This document shows positions 53,109 through 61,347 of a stretch of 64,000 nt of DNA, one piece after another; positions within the stretch are counted from its first letter, which is position 1; the number at the start of each line of letters is the position of its first letter. A program made the position numbers and the translations under genes. The stretch comes from Paenibacillus hemerocallicola (GTDB lineage Bacteria > Bacillota > Bacilli > Paenibacillales > NBRC-103111), in the NCBI RefSeq assembly GCF_006265175.1, contig NZ_VDCQ01000016.1:62001-126000 (forward strand), in the 5' to 3' direction. Under the pieces are notes generated by a model, which saw nothing but the letters and a program-made list of their open reading frames with translations, had not been told where the DNA came from and did no database searches.

Positions 53109-54059
53109 ATGGATTTTAAATCTACGGTTAAAGGGTCGCTGCTGGAGCGCTTTTACCCGGCGGGTTGGGATATGGCCAAAATCGATCGCTGCTGCGATCA
53201 CCCGGCCGAGTCCGTTACCGAGCGCCAGCCGTTCTGGAATCGTGACTTTGCGCCGGTCGTCTGCGAGAACGTGTACGACTTCGACATGATGCTCGGGCAC
53301 GAAATTGCCCAAAACATCCGCCGGACGAAAGAGGCGGGGAAAAAGCTGGCGATGATTTTGCCGGTCGGGCCAATGGGGATGTACAAGTGGGCCGTTTACT
53401 TTTTGCAGGAGTGGAGCGTCGACTGTTCGCATGTATATGGCTTCAACATGGATGAATGGAGCGACGCGGAAGGCAACACGCTCGAGCCGACGAATACCGG
53501 AGCATTCCAATACGCGATGGAGCAGGCGTTTTACGGGCCGCTTGGCGAGCTGACCGTGCCGCCGGAGCAGCGCAATTTCGCCACGAAGGAAAACTTGCCG
53601 ACCTACGCCGCAAAGATCGCAGCCTTGAAAGCCGAGGGGGCCGAGCTGATCACCGTATTCGGTATCGGGCGGATGCTGCATATCGCATTTTGGGAGCCCC
53701 ATTTTGCCGAAGAATACGACAGCGTCGAACAGTGGCGCAGCGATACTCACCGGATCGGCGCGCAGCTTCATCCGCTGACGATCGAGCAAAACGCGATTAC
53801 GAGCTTCAAAAGCCGGACGACGCTCGTTCCTTGCCGGGCCAACACGGTCGGTCCCGGACTGTTTCTGCAATCGGACCGCGTGATCGGGGGCTGCGACGGC
53901 GCGCTCGGACGGGGCATGCAATGGCAGGGCATGTCGCTTTGGATTACGCTGAGGCATGGCCCGGACATGTGGCTGCCTTCGACGTTCATGCCGACGCTCC
54001 CTGGAAAGCTGTTTTTCCTGCGTGAGTTGGCAGGACCGTTAGTCGCCGAAGTGAATTGA
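53109..54059 (+). CDS. NagB-like glucosamine-6-phosphate isomerase family protein
   Basis: This 316-residue protein of the NagB/6-phosphogluconolactonase fold is about 50 residues longer at the N-terminus than E. coli NagB. The NMDEW motif (113-117, Asp115 equivalent to NagB Asp72) is kept. The second motif, GxGxDGHIAFNEP in NagB, reads [13 protein letters not shown] (185-197): the His (191) and Glu (196) remain, but the Asp that helps ring opening is Met189. Substrate or chemistry may therefore differ. GGGGGTG lies 6 bases before the ATG. It is the last gene of the amino-sugar-like operon, 99 bases after the deacetylase. Confidence 0.8.
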   Translation: MDFKSTVKGSLLERFYPAGWDMAKIDRCCDHPAESVTERQPFWNRDFAPVVCENVYDFDMMLGHEIAQNIRRTKEAGKKLAMILPVGPMGMYKWAVYFLQEWSVDCSHVYGFNMDEWSDAEGNTLEPTNTGAFQYAMEQAFYGPLGELTVPPEQRNFATKENLPTYAAKIAALKAEGAELITVFGIGRMLHIAFWEPHFAEEYDSVEQWRSDTHRIGAQLHPLTIEQNAITSFKSRTTLVPCRANTVGPGLFLQSDRVIGGCDGALGRGMQWQGMSLWITLRHGPDMWLPSTFMPTLPGKLFFLRELAGPLVAEVN

Positions 54060-54147
54060 GCCTAACCGAATAGAAAAAAGGGAACACCTTCATACTAACA
54101 ACAAAAGCTGCCCTAAACGGCTACTGTTGGATGGAGGTGTGTTCGTT

Positions 54148-54879
54148 TTGTCTAAAAACGCATGGAGGTCCGTCTCGGTTTTCCTCATGATTGCAGTTAT
54201 CGCCCTGGTCGCTGTCTGGGTCGCGCCAACGATCGGCTCGACATTCAGCAATCAGACGATCCGCTACGGGTCCAGTGGTTCGGACGTTTACGAGCTGCAG
54301 GGCAGATTGTCCTACCTTGACTATTACAGGGGGCCGATCGACGGCGATTTCGGCTGGCAGACCGACCGTGCCGTTCGCGATTTTCAATACAAATTCGGGA
54401 TGAAGGTGGACGGCGTCGTCGGGCCGAAGACGAAGCTCATGCTATGGAACGCGACGAAAAATTGGGCTCCGGGCGCTGCCGGTGGGACAGGCGGCGGGAA
54501 TGTGTCCGGTCCCGTATCGGAGTTCAGCAGCGCGGATATCAGCCTGATGGCGAAAGCGGTGTACGGGGAAGCGAGGGGCGAGCCGTATACAGGCCAAGTA
54601 GCCGTGGCCGCGGTCATTCTGAACCGGGTAAGGAGCGCTTCGTTTCCGAATACCGTTTCAGGCGTCATTTTCCAGTCGGGAGCTTTCACGGCCGTAGCGG
54701 ACGGTCAAATATGGCTAACCCCGAACGATACCGCCTTTCAGGCTGTTCGCGACGCTATAAACGGCTGGGATCCTTCCGGCGAGGCCTTGTATTATTTCAA
54801 CCCGCAAACCGCAACATCGGCATGGATATGGAGCCGACCGCAAATCAAACAGATCGGCCGACATATTTTTTGTAAATAG
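54148..54879 (+). CDS. sleB: Spore cortex-lytic hydrolase, SleB type
   Basis: This 243-residue lytic transglycosylase is made during sporulation and acts on the cortex at germination. It has an N-terminal signal/anchor (about 6-28), a PG_binding_1 domain (about 40-100: VYELQGRLSYLDYYRGPIDG and AVRDFQYKFGMKVDG) and a Hydrolase_2 domain (about 130-243) with catalytic Glu in MAKAVYGEARGEPYTGQ. The start is TTG 54148 with GGAGGTG 8 bases upstream; the frame's earlier TTG 54127 has no site. No ypeB partner follows, unlike the usual sleB-ypeB pair. Confidence 0.85.
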   Translation: MSKNAWRSVSVFLMIAVIALVAVWVAPTIGSTFSNQTIRYGSSGSDVYELQGRLSYLDYYRGPIDGDFGWQTDRAVRDFQYKFGMKVDGVVGPKTKLMLWNATKNWAPGAAGGTGGGNVSGPVSEFSSADISLMAKAVYGEARGEPYTGQVAVAAVILNRVRSASFPNTVSGVIFQSGAFTAVADGQIWLTPNDTAFQAVRDAINGWDPSGEALYYFNPQTATSAWIWSRPQIKQIGRHIFCK

Positions 54880-54997
54880 GATTGCTATTGGGTTGTATAG
54901 TACGGCACAATAGCTCGATTCATGTTTATATTGACACACTAATATTAATTAATGCTACAATATATGAGAGGAGAGTCAATGTCGAGGGGGAGAGAGC

Positions 54998-55978
54998 ATG
55001 GAAAGGGAGCTGGCGCTGGAAGTCATCCGCGTAACCGAAATGGCCGCATTATCGGCGGCGCAATGGATGGGACGGGGGAAGAAGAACGAGGCGGATGCGG
55101 CCGCGACTACGGCGATGCGGATGATGTTCGATACGGTTTCGATCAAAGGAACCGTAGTCATTGGGGAAGGGGAAATGGACGAGGCACCGATGCTCTATAT
55201 CGGGGAACAGGTCGGCAGTCTGCAGGGGCCCGAGGTGGACGTCGCGGTAGATCCGCTGGAAGGGACGAATATCGTCGCTCGCGGACTGGACAATGCCATC
55301 TCCGTACTCGCCATCGCGAACAAAGGACATTTGCTGCATGCGCCGGACATGTACATGGAGAAGCTGGCGGTAGGTCCCCAACTGGTCGGCAAAGTCGACA
55401 TCAATGCTCCTTTGGAAGAAACGGTTCAAGCCGTAGCATCGACGCTGCGTAAAAATTTGAGCGAGCTTACGGTCATGATGCTGGATCGCGATCGTCATGA
55501 GCAGATCGTCCGCACGCTGCGCAAGGTTGGAGTCCGCATCAAGTTCATAACGGACGGCGACGTGGCCGGGGCAATCGCGCCGGCGATGCCGGAGAGCGGC
55601 ATCGACTTGTTCGTCGGATCCGGCGGAGCGCCGGAAGGCGTTCTCGCCGCCGCCGCGTTGAAATGCTTGGGCGGCGAGCTCCAGGGCAGATTGATGCCCG
55701 GCAATGCGGTGGAATACCAGCGCTGCATCGAGATGGGGCTGCAGGATCCGTACAAAGTATTGAGCATGGAAGACATGATCGGCCGGGACGACGTCATATT
55801 CGCCGCTACCGGGGTTACGTCCGGCAGCTTCCTGCAGGGCGTCCGGTATTTGCCTGGCGACCGGGCCGAGACGCATTCGCTCGTCATGAGGGCGAAGACG
55901 AGGACGATCCGCCATATCCGTACGCTCCACTACTTGCCGAGCAAGCCTATCGTAAAAGTGGCGGCCGAAGGCAAGTGA
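54998..55978 (+). CDS. glpX: Class II fructose-1,6-bisphosphatase
   Basis: This 326-residue gluconeogenic phosphatase hydrolyses fructose 1,6-bisphosphate. Metal-binding residues are in VVIGEGEMDEAPML (about 54-67) and VAVDPLEGTN (about 82-91), with ITDGDVAGAI and GSGGAPEGVLAAAAL later. GGGGGAGAG lies 6 bases before the ATG. A strong terminator follows, immediately continued by a dispersed repeat. Confidence 0.93.
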   Translation: MERELALEVIRVTEMAALSAAQWMGRGKKNEADAAATTAMRMMFDTVSIKGTVVIGEGEMDEAPMLYIGEQVGSLQGPEVDVAVDPLEGTNIVARGLDNAISVLAIANKGHLLHAPDMYMEKLAVGPQLVGKVDINAPLEETVQAVASTLRKNLSELTVMMLDRDRHEQIVRTLRKVGVRIKFITDGDVAGAIAPAMPESGIDLFVGSGGAPEGVLAAAALKCLGGELQGRLMPGNAVEYQRCIEMGLQDPYKVLSMEDMIGRDDVIFAATGVTSGSFLQGVRYLPGDRAETHSLVMRAKTRTIRHIRTLHYLPSKPIVKVAAEGK

Positions 55979-56017
55979 TGGAAGCTGCCGCAAGAGGCGG
56001 CAACTCGACCAAGCGCA

Positions 56018-56063
56018 ACAACCCTGAGGACGTCCTGTCGGACGTCTGCAGGGTTGTTTTTTT
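56018..56063 (+). terminator. Terminator of glpX
   Basis: ACAACCCTG pairs with CAGGGTTGT around an inner GACGTCC/GGACGTC hairpin and ends in seven T. The repeat copy B begins at this T-run. Confidence 0.92.
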
Positions 56064-56350
56064 CTACGACAGCATAGTTCGTGTCCAAATGTGGATAATG
56101 GGTGTAGCGCCTGTTCGGTGAAAGCTCGCTGCCTCTGCCGGCGCGTCTTGCGGGACCCTGAGTATAGCGGAACTGGAGTACGCTATTGACCCGAGCCCTC
56201 GTGTAGAGTGCAAAATAAGGGAAAACCGTTCCGTTATTCCGCTGATTACGATTATTTTCACACCGAAATCTCGAAATAGAGGAGCTCTGTTCCGCTATCT
56301 TCAAGCGAGTAGCGGAATTCGGGACAATAACGGAATGTAGTTCCTCTATT
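56057..56350 (-). repeat. Dispersed intergenic repeat, copy B
   Basis: This is an inverted copy of the repeat at 2026-2326, read on the minus strand from AATAGAGGAACT (56350) to GCTGTCGTAGAAAAAAA (56057). The first 200 bases align closely with copy A; the segment at 56075-56140 differs more. Both copies end with ATGCTGTCGTAG plus an A-run that is also the complement of a gene terminator's T-run. The rest of the spacer up to 56449 shows nothing further. Confidence 0.75.
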
Positions 56351-56449
56351 CACGGGCAACGCCATGTCACGTCCATCAAACTCGACCAGATTATATGTGG
56401 ATTACGCTTTGCTAATGATCAAGGACGTTGACGCAGGGAGACAAGCGAC

Positions 56450-57382
56450 TTATTTGGCCAAATCCTCGATCGAATCGATGTCCATATACGCCGGGACGAC
56501 GAGGCCGGTTTTCGTACCGTTCAAGTTCGGTCCGAGGTCCTCGACCTTATCCTTGTATTTGTCCAAGTAGTCTGCATGCGTCGTAGGCAGCCAAGCCGCT
56601 ACCATCGCATCGGTATCGCCGCCGGCGACTCCGGCCCACATCGGCCCGGCTTCTACTTGCAGGGCGGTAACCTTATAGCCGAGCTTGCTCTCCAACACGT
56701 ATTTGATTACGTTCGTGCTGGCGATCTCCGAATCCCAAGCGACATAACCGAGCTTGAGCGACTTTCCGTCCGCTTTGTCGATGCCTTCGATCCATTTGCC
56801 GACCTTGTCCGCGTTGGCGTCGACCCAATCTTTGGCCGCTTGCTCCGGCTTCTTGCCATCCTGAACGGCTCCCATGACGACGGCCATATCGTCCGGCGTC
56901 CATTCGAACCGGTCCAGCGCCGCATAGGCCGAAGGGTGATCCGTCTTTAAGCCGAGGCGGGCGATCGTATGAATCTGCTCGTCGCCGCCGAAGGCGTTTT
57001 TCGGATCGCTCAAATATTTCAGCTCGTATTTGGCGAACATCCAATGAGGAGTCCAGCCTGTCACGATAATGGGCTTCTTGTCCTTGATAGCCTTATCGAG
57101 CGCTGCGGTCATGGCGGCTCCGGAGCCTTCCACGAGCTTCCAGTCTTTGAGGCCGTACGTCTCGATCGCCTTATTCGCCGATTTCATAATGCCGGCTCCC
57201 GGATCGATTCCGATAATTTGCCGGTTTACTTGCTCCGCCACGGATTTGGTGCCTCCGGATGCCTGATTCTTGCTTCCGTCGGTGCTGTCGCCGGCGGACG
57301 AGCCTTGATTGGAGCAGCCGGTCAAAACGGCCGCCAGAGTAAGAGTAGTGAGCAACAATCGTTTCGTTGTTATCATTGCCAT
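56450..57382 (-). CDS. opuAC: Glycine betaine ABC transporter substrate-binding lipoprotein
   Basis: This 310-residue lipoprotein has a lipobox AVLTGC (Cys23). Its betaine-binding OpuAC domain has GWTPHWMFAKYELKYL and Trp residues at SNEIS-like WDSEIAST and GPMWAGVA that can form the aromatic cage for a quaternary amine. It delivers glycine betaine or proline betaine to the membrane permease. AAAGGAG lies 10 bases before the first ATG. It is the last gene of the opuA operon, 15 bases after opuAB. Confidence 0.9.
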   Translation of the reverse strand: MAMITTKRLLLTTLTLAAVLTGCSNQGSSAGDSTDGSKNQASGGTKSVAEQVNRQIIGIDPGAGIMKSANKAIETYGLKDWKLVEGSGAAMTAALDKAIKDKKPIIVTGWTPHWMFAKYELKYLSDPKNAFGGDEQIHTIARLGLKTDHPSAYAALDRFEWTPDDMAVVMGAVQDGKKPEQAAKDWVDANADKVGKWIEGIDKADGKSLKLGYVAWDSEIASTNVIKYVLESKLGYKVTALQVEAGPMWAGVAGGDTDAMVAAWLPTTHADYLDKYKDKVEDLGPNLNGTKTGLVVPAYMDIDSIEDLAK

Positions 57383-57397
57383 GGATAATCGACTCCT

Positions 57398-58225
57398 TTA
57401 ACGTTTGGATTTCATCAGGCGCTGGGTAAAACGGTCCAAAATGATCGCTACGATCACGACGGCGAGTCCCGCCTCGAAGCCTTCGCCGATTTTGAGCTGC
57501 GTGACGGCGCGGTAGACGGATGCTCCGACGCCTTGCGCTCCGATCATCGAAGCGATGACGACCATCGACAGCGACAGCATGATCGTCTGGTTGATTCCGG
57601 CCATAATGGTCGGCCAGGCGAGCGGGAGCTCCACCTTCAGCAGCTTCTGCGTCGGCGTCGAGCCGAAAGCTTCCGCGGCCTCGCCGAGCTCCGCCGGCAC
57701 TTGGCGGATACCGAGGTGAGTCAAACGGATCGTGGGGGGGACGGCGAAAATAACCGAAGCGATGACGCCGGGTACGACCCCCAATCCGAAAAACATGACC
57801 GCCGGTATCAAATATACGAAAGCGGGCATCGTCTGCATAAAGTCCAATACCGGCGTCAACGTTTGCGCCGCTGCCTTGCTCCGGGAGCATAAAATGCCGA
57901 GCGGAATGCCGAACACGATGGAAATGAATGCCGAAGATAGAACAAGGGCGAGCGTGTCCATCGTTTCGTCCCAAAATCCCAAGTTGACGATCAACAGAAG
58001 TCCTATTACGGTGAAGGCGGCCATGGGCCATTTCCCGAGCTTGTAGGCAATTGCCGCGAAGATTGCCACGAATAAAAGCGCCGGAGTCATGTGAAGAACG
58101 GACGAAAAGCTTTCGACCAGCCCGTTAATGATGAAGGACAGAAAATCGAACACACCCGACAAGTTGTCGGACAGCCAGTCGACGAAGCTTTCCACCCAAC
58201 GGTCAAGAGGTACTTTCGGCAACAC
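57398..58225 (-). CDS. opuAB: Glycine betaine ABC transporter permease
   Basis: This 275-residue permease has about six to seven helices after an amphipathic N-terminus (VPLDRWVESFVDWLSDNLSG). It shows the EAA-type coupling loop ELGEAAEAFGSTPTQKLLKV (about 185-205) and GINQTIMLSLSMVVIASMIG. The start is GTG 58225, with TTG 58222 next to it; AAGGAGGTGAC lies 5-8 bases upstream, inside the end of opuAA, which it overlaps by 23 bases. Confidence 0.92.
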   Translation of the reverse strand: MLPKVPLDRWVESFVDWLSDNLSGVFDFLSFIINGLVESFSSVLHMTPALLFVAIFAAIAYKLGKWPMAAFTVIGLLLIVNLGFWDETMDTLALVLSSAFISIVFGIPLGILCSRSKAAAQTLTPVLDFMQTMPAFVYLIPAVMFFGLGVVPGVIASVIFAVPPTIRLTHLGIRQVPAELGEAAEAFGSTPTQKLLKVELPLAWPTIMAGINQTIMLSLSMVVIASMIGAQGVGASVYRAVTQLKIGEGFEAGLAVVIVAIILDRFTQRLMKSKR

Positions 58226-59420
58226 CGGCAGTCACCTCCTTCCTGGGGAGCTGACCCGCGAGCGCTCCCAGAACGGCCCCGCGGACAATGACTCCCATTA
58301 ACCGGCTGCTGTCGTTCACGACGGCAACGGGAAATTTGGAAGTGCCGCATATTTCGAACAGATCGTTCAAAATCGTCTGGGGCGATACTTGCGGAGCTTC
58401 CCGGTTGACGACATCGGCGATCGTTTTATTCGATTGGATCGCTTCGACCGCATCTTCCGCCGATATGACGCCCAGCAACGTTTTGTCCCGGTCTACGACG
58501 AACAAATTGGATATTCCCCGTTCGCGCATAAGCTGAAGCGCGACCCGCGGCCCGCGGTCGGGTCCGATCGTTTCCGGCCGTCTCATTACGTGTTCGGCTG
58601 TCAATACTTTGGACAAGTCGGCTTCCTCTACGAACCGCTCCACATATTCGTTTGCCGGATGAATCATGATTTCTTCCGGAGTGCCGACCTGTACGACGGA
58701 TCCGTCTCTCATCAGGGCGATTTTGTCCCCGATTCGCAGCGCCTCGTCCAAATCGTGCGTAATAAAGACAATCGTCTTCTTCATCTTCATTTGCAGCTCG
58801 AGCAGCTCGTCCTGCATGCTGCGTCGGATAAGAGGGTCCAACGCGCTGAACGCTTCGTCCATCAGCAGCACGTCCGGCTCGCTCGCAAGCGCCCGGGCTA
58901 GCCCGACCCGCTGCTGCATGCCCCCGCTCAGCTCGTCCGGCATCTTGTCGGCCCAATTGTCGAGTCCGACCAGCTTTAACGCCTTCTCCGCTTTCTCCTT
59001 GCGCTCTTTTGTCGGCATTCCTTGAATTTCCAGCCCGAATTCTACGTTGGACAGGACGGTGCGGTGCGGGAGCAAGGCGAATTTCTGAAATACCATGCCG
59101 ATCGTCTTGCGGCGCACCTCGCGCAGCTCTTGCGGATTCATATGCATGATGCTTTTATCCCGCACGGTAATATCTCCCGACGTAGGCTCGATCAGTCTGT
59201 TGAGCATGCGTACGAGCGTCGATTTCCCGCTGCCGGACAACCCCATGATCACGAATATTTCGCCTTCCCCAATTTGTAGATCGACCCGGTTGACGGCGAG
59301 GACGAGCTGTTTTTCTTTGGCGAGCCGTTCTTTCGTCCAGCCCTCGTCCAGCAGCTTGGCCGCATGATGAGGAGAAGAGCCGAACAGCTTGCTCACTTGT
59401 TTAAGCTCGATGATTGCCAT
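58203..59420 (-). CDS. opuAA: Glycine betaine ABC transporter ATPase with CBS domains
   Basis: The protein has 405 residues. It has Walker A GLSGSGKST (about 61-69), the betaine-family Q-loop MVFQKFALLPHRTV, signature LSGGMQQR and Walker B VLLMDEAFSALD. Two C-terminal CBS motifs (about 280-395) sense ionic strength in homologues and gate transport. ATG 59420 has AAAGGGGTG 7 bases upstream; the frame extends to 59429. It is the first gene of the operon, divergent from gbsR. Confidence 0.93.
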   Translation of the reverse strand: MAIIELKQVSKLFGSSPHHAAKLLDEGWTKERLAKEKQLVLAVNRVDLQIGEGEIFVIMGLSGSGKSTLVRMLNRLIEPTSGDITVRDKSIMHMNPQELREVRRKTIGMVFQKFALLPHRTVLSNVEFGLEIQGMPTKERKEKAEKALKLVGLDNWADKMPDELSGGMQQRVGLARALASEPDVLLMDEAFSALDPLIRRSMQDELLELQMKMKKTIVFITHDLDEALRIGDKIALMRDGSVVQVGTPEEIMIHPANEYVERFVEEADLSKVLTAEHVMRRPETIGPDRGPRVALQLMRERGISNLFVVDRDKTLLGVISAEDAVEAIQSNKTIADVVNREAPQVSPQTILNDLFEICGTSKFPVAVVNDSSRLMGVIVRGAVLGALAGQLPRKEVTAGVAESTS

Positions 59421-59460
59421 GTGCGTCACCCCTTTTCTTTATTTGCCGAGTAAAGCTACC

Positions 59461-59475
59461 GGTATATTGTATACC
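59461..59475. promoter_or_regulatory. Palindrome overlapping the opuA promoter
   Basis: GGTATA-TTG-TATACC is a perfect inverted repeat and covers the TACAAT -10 of a minus-strand promoter whose -35 (TTGTAA) lies 18 bases upstream. It is a good candidate GbsR-type operator for opuA. Confidence 0.6.
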
Positions 59476-59519
59476 TAAAGCGGGTAAAATTACAACGGTT
59501 AAAACTTTATATAAAGATC

Positions 59520-59537
59520 GTACAGAAAAAACTGTAC
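59520..59537. promoter_or_regulatory. Second palindrome between opuA and gbsR
   Basis: GTACAG, six A, CTGTAC is a perfect inverted repeat located 45 bases further upstream of opuA and 186 bases before the gbsR start. It may be a second regulator site. Confidence 0.5.
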
Positions 59538-59722
59538 AAACAATCCTTCGTTATGCTCCGGAATGCTCCCGGATGCATCCGGGTATGCTCCTTTACAATG
59601 GGAAACGGTTCTCATAAAATAACAAATAGAAAGACGGGCGGCATGGGACTTGCGATGAAACGAAATAACAACGCGACAATCGGAGAGGCATGATCAGCTG
59701 GCAAGTTAGGAGGGCGAATACG

Positions 59723-60283
59723 ATGCAACCGTTTGACGGGTTGTCCGAACAACATATAGGAAAGATTTTGAAGGCACGGAAGCGCGTAATCGAAGCGATC
59801 GGCAAAAATATGGATTTGTATGGCATCACGCAGTCTGTAGGCCATTTATACGGAATGTTATTTTTCTCCGAGAAACCGATGACGCTTGACGAGATGGGCA
59901 AAGAAATGGAAATGAGCAAGACGAGCATGAGCACGGGCGTTAGAATGCTGCTCGATCTGAAGATGGTCAATAAAGTATGGGAGAAGGGCGCGCGCAAAGA
60001 TTTGTACGAGGCCGAGGCGGATTGGCATCAAACGTTTACCGACTATTTCGGAATCGAATGGCGCAAAGCCGTCGAAGCGAACGTCATTGCATTGAAACGG
60101 TCGGCGGCGGAGCTGCGCCAGCTTCAGGAGACGGAGGAAGGGGAAGGGGAGCTGCGGGAAATTCTATCCCGCGATTTGGAGAAGATCGATGGCGCTCTGA
60201 GCTACTACGAATGGCTGGACCGGTTGATCGATACGCTCGATTCCGGAAAAATTTACGAGCTTGTCCCGAAAGAAAAACCTTGA
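59723..60283 (+). CDS. gbsR: GbsR/MarR-family choline-osmoprotection regulator
   Basis: This 186-residue winged-helix repressor of the GbsR/OpcR group has FDGLSEQHIGKILKARKRVI, then the characteristic NMDLYGITQSVGHLYGMLFF and the recognition helix DEMGKEMEMSKTSMSTGVRM. In B. subtilis such proteins control choline and betaine uptake genes, and the divergent opuA operon suggests the same here. GGAGGG lies 8 bases before ATG 59723; the frame is open from 59690 without a site. Confidence 0.85.
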   Translation: MQPFDGLSEQHIGKILKARKRVIEAIGKNMDLYGITQSVGHLYGMLFFSEKPMTLDEMGKEMEMSKTSMSTGVRMLLDLKMVNKVWEKGARKDLYEAEADWHQTFTDYFGIEWRKAVEANVIALKRSAAELRQLQETEEGEGELREILSRDLEKIDGALSYYEWLDRLIDTLDSGKIYELVPKEKP

Positions 60284-60386
60284 ATCGCATGGCGGAACTC
60301 TTCTAGGGAAGGGTTTCGTTTTTTTTGTTCGATGAAAAAGCGGCTGCTCTGTGGCAATTATTCGTCCGCACTGGTAAACTGGAATA

Positions 60387-60405
60387 GAAACGATCACAAA
60401 CGAAA
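60387..60405 (+). promoter_or_regulatory. Putative DeoR operator before its own gene
   Basis: GAAACGA (60387-60393) and CAAACGAAA (60397-60405) are direct repeats near a weak promoter (TAAACT at 60375-60380). They resemble the repeats in front of the aldolase gene, suggesting autoregulation. Confidence 0.5.
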
Positions 60406-60461
60406 TCGAACAATCTCAATCAACCCGTTGCAACGGGATAAATAACGGCAGGAGGACATGC

Positions 60462-61235
60462 ATGTTTGCGGAAGAACGGTACTTGCGCATTATGGAGCTT
60501 GTAAATCGCGAAGGCAAAGCGACGGTGGCCGAGCTGAGCGACGCACTCGGGGTATCCCCGGTAACGGTCAGAAGGGATTTGGAGAAGCTGGAGGAGAAGG
60601 AGCTGCTCATCCGCACGCACGGAGGGGCGATGGCGCTTCATTCCAGAGTCAGCGAGGTTGCACACGAGAAGTCTTTTTCCGAAAAGGAGGAGGCGCTCGC
60701 CGCGGAGAAGGAGCGGATCGCCGAAGCGGCAGCCAAGCTGGTGGGGGACGAAGATGCGGTATTGCTGACGGCCGGTACGACCAATATGATGCTGGCCAAA
60801 AAGCTCGCGGGCAAAAAGGGGCTGAAGGTCGTGACCAACGCCGCCAATATTGCCGTGCAAATCGGCAATTACGCCGACTTCGAAGTCATTTTGATCGGAG
60901 GAAAGCTGCGTCGCAAATCGTTTGCCCTAGTAGGACCTCTCGCCGAAAATGCTTTGGCCAGCATCCGGGTGGACAAGCTTTTTCTGGGCGTAGACGGCTT
61001 CGATATGGCGGAAGGGCTGACGACGCCGAATTTGTCCGAGGCAAACATGGACCGCAATATGATTTCGATTGCGAAGGAAGTTATCGTCGTGGCCGATCAC
61101 AGCAAATTCGGACGGGTGTTTTTCTCGCATGTCGCTCCGCTTTCCGTCGTCCATACGGTCGTTACGGACCGGAAGCTCGATGCTAAAACGTGCGATCGGA
61201 TTCGCGATCTCGGCATTCAATTGATCGTGACGTGA
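60462..61235 (+). CDS. DeoR-family repressor (FruR/LacR-like)
   Basis: The protein has 257 residues. The DeoR helix-turn-helix (ATVAELSDALGVSPVTVRRD, LEKLEEKELLIRTHGGAM) is followed by a sugar-phosphate-binding domain (LTAGTTNMMLAKKLAG, VVTNAANIAVQI, VVADHSKFGRVFF). It is the type that controls fructose or tagatose genes. AGGAGG lies 7 bases before ATG 60462. It is followed by an aldolase, an M55 peptidase and a PfkB kinase, which it probably represses through the repeats at 61293-61311. Confidence 0.88.
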   Translation: MFAEERYLRIMELVNREGKATVAELSDALGVSPVTVRRDLEKLEEKELLIRTHGGAMALHSRVSEVAHEKSFSEKEEALAAEKERIAEAAAKLVGDEDAVLLTAGTTNMMLAKKLAGKKGLKVVTNAANIAVQIGNYADFEVILIGGKLRRKSFALVGPLAENALASIRVDKLFLGVDGFDMAEGLTTPNLSEANMDRNMISIAKEVIVVADHSKFGRVFFSHVAPLSVVHTVVTDRKLDAKTCDRIRDLGIQLIVT

Positions 61236-61256
61236 TTTCGGGTGGTAAAAAAGTAT

Positions 61257-61311
61257 TTGTCACCTGAATCAGGATCAGTTACAATATAAAAAGAAACAAA
61301 ACGAAACGAAA
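61257..61311 (+). promoter_or_regulatory. Promoter and DeoR operator of the aldolase operon
   Basis: TTGTCA (61257-61262), 17 bases, TACAAT (61280-61285) form a good promoter. Eight bases downstream lie the repeats GAAACAAAACGAAACGAAA (61293-61311), matching those in front of the DeoR gene. Confidence 0.75.
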
Positions 61312-61347
61312 TAGTCAAAAAAGCAAGACATCCGGGAGGAATTGCTC

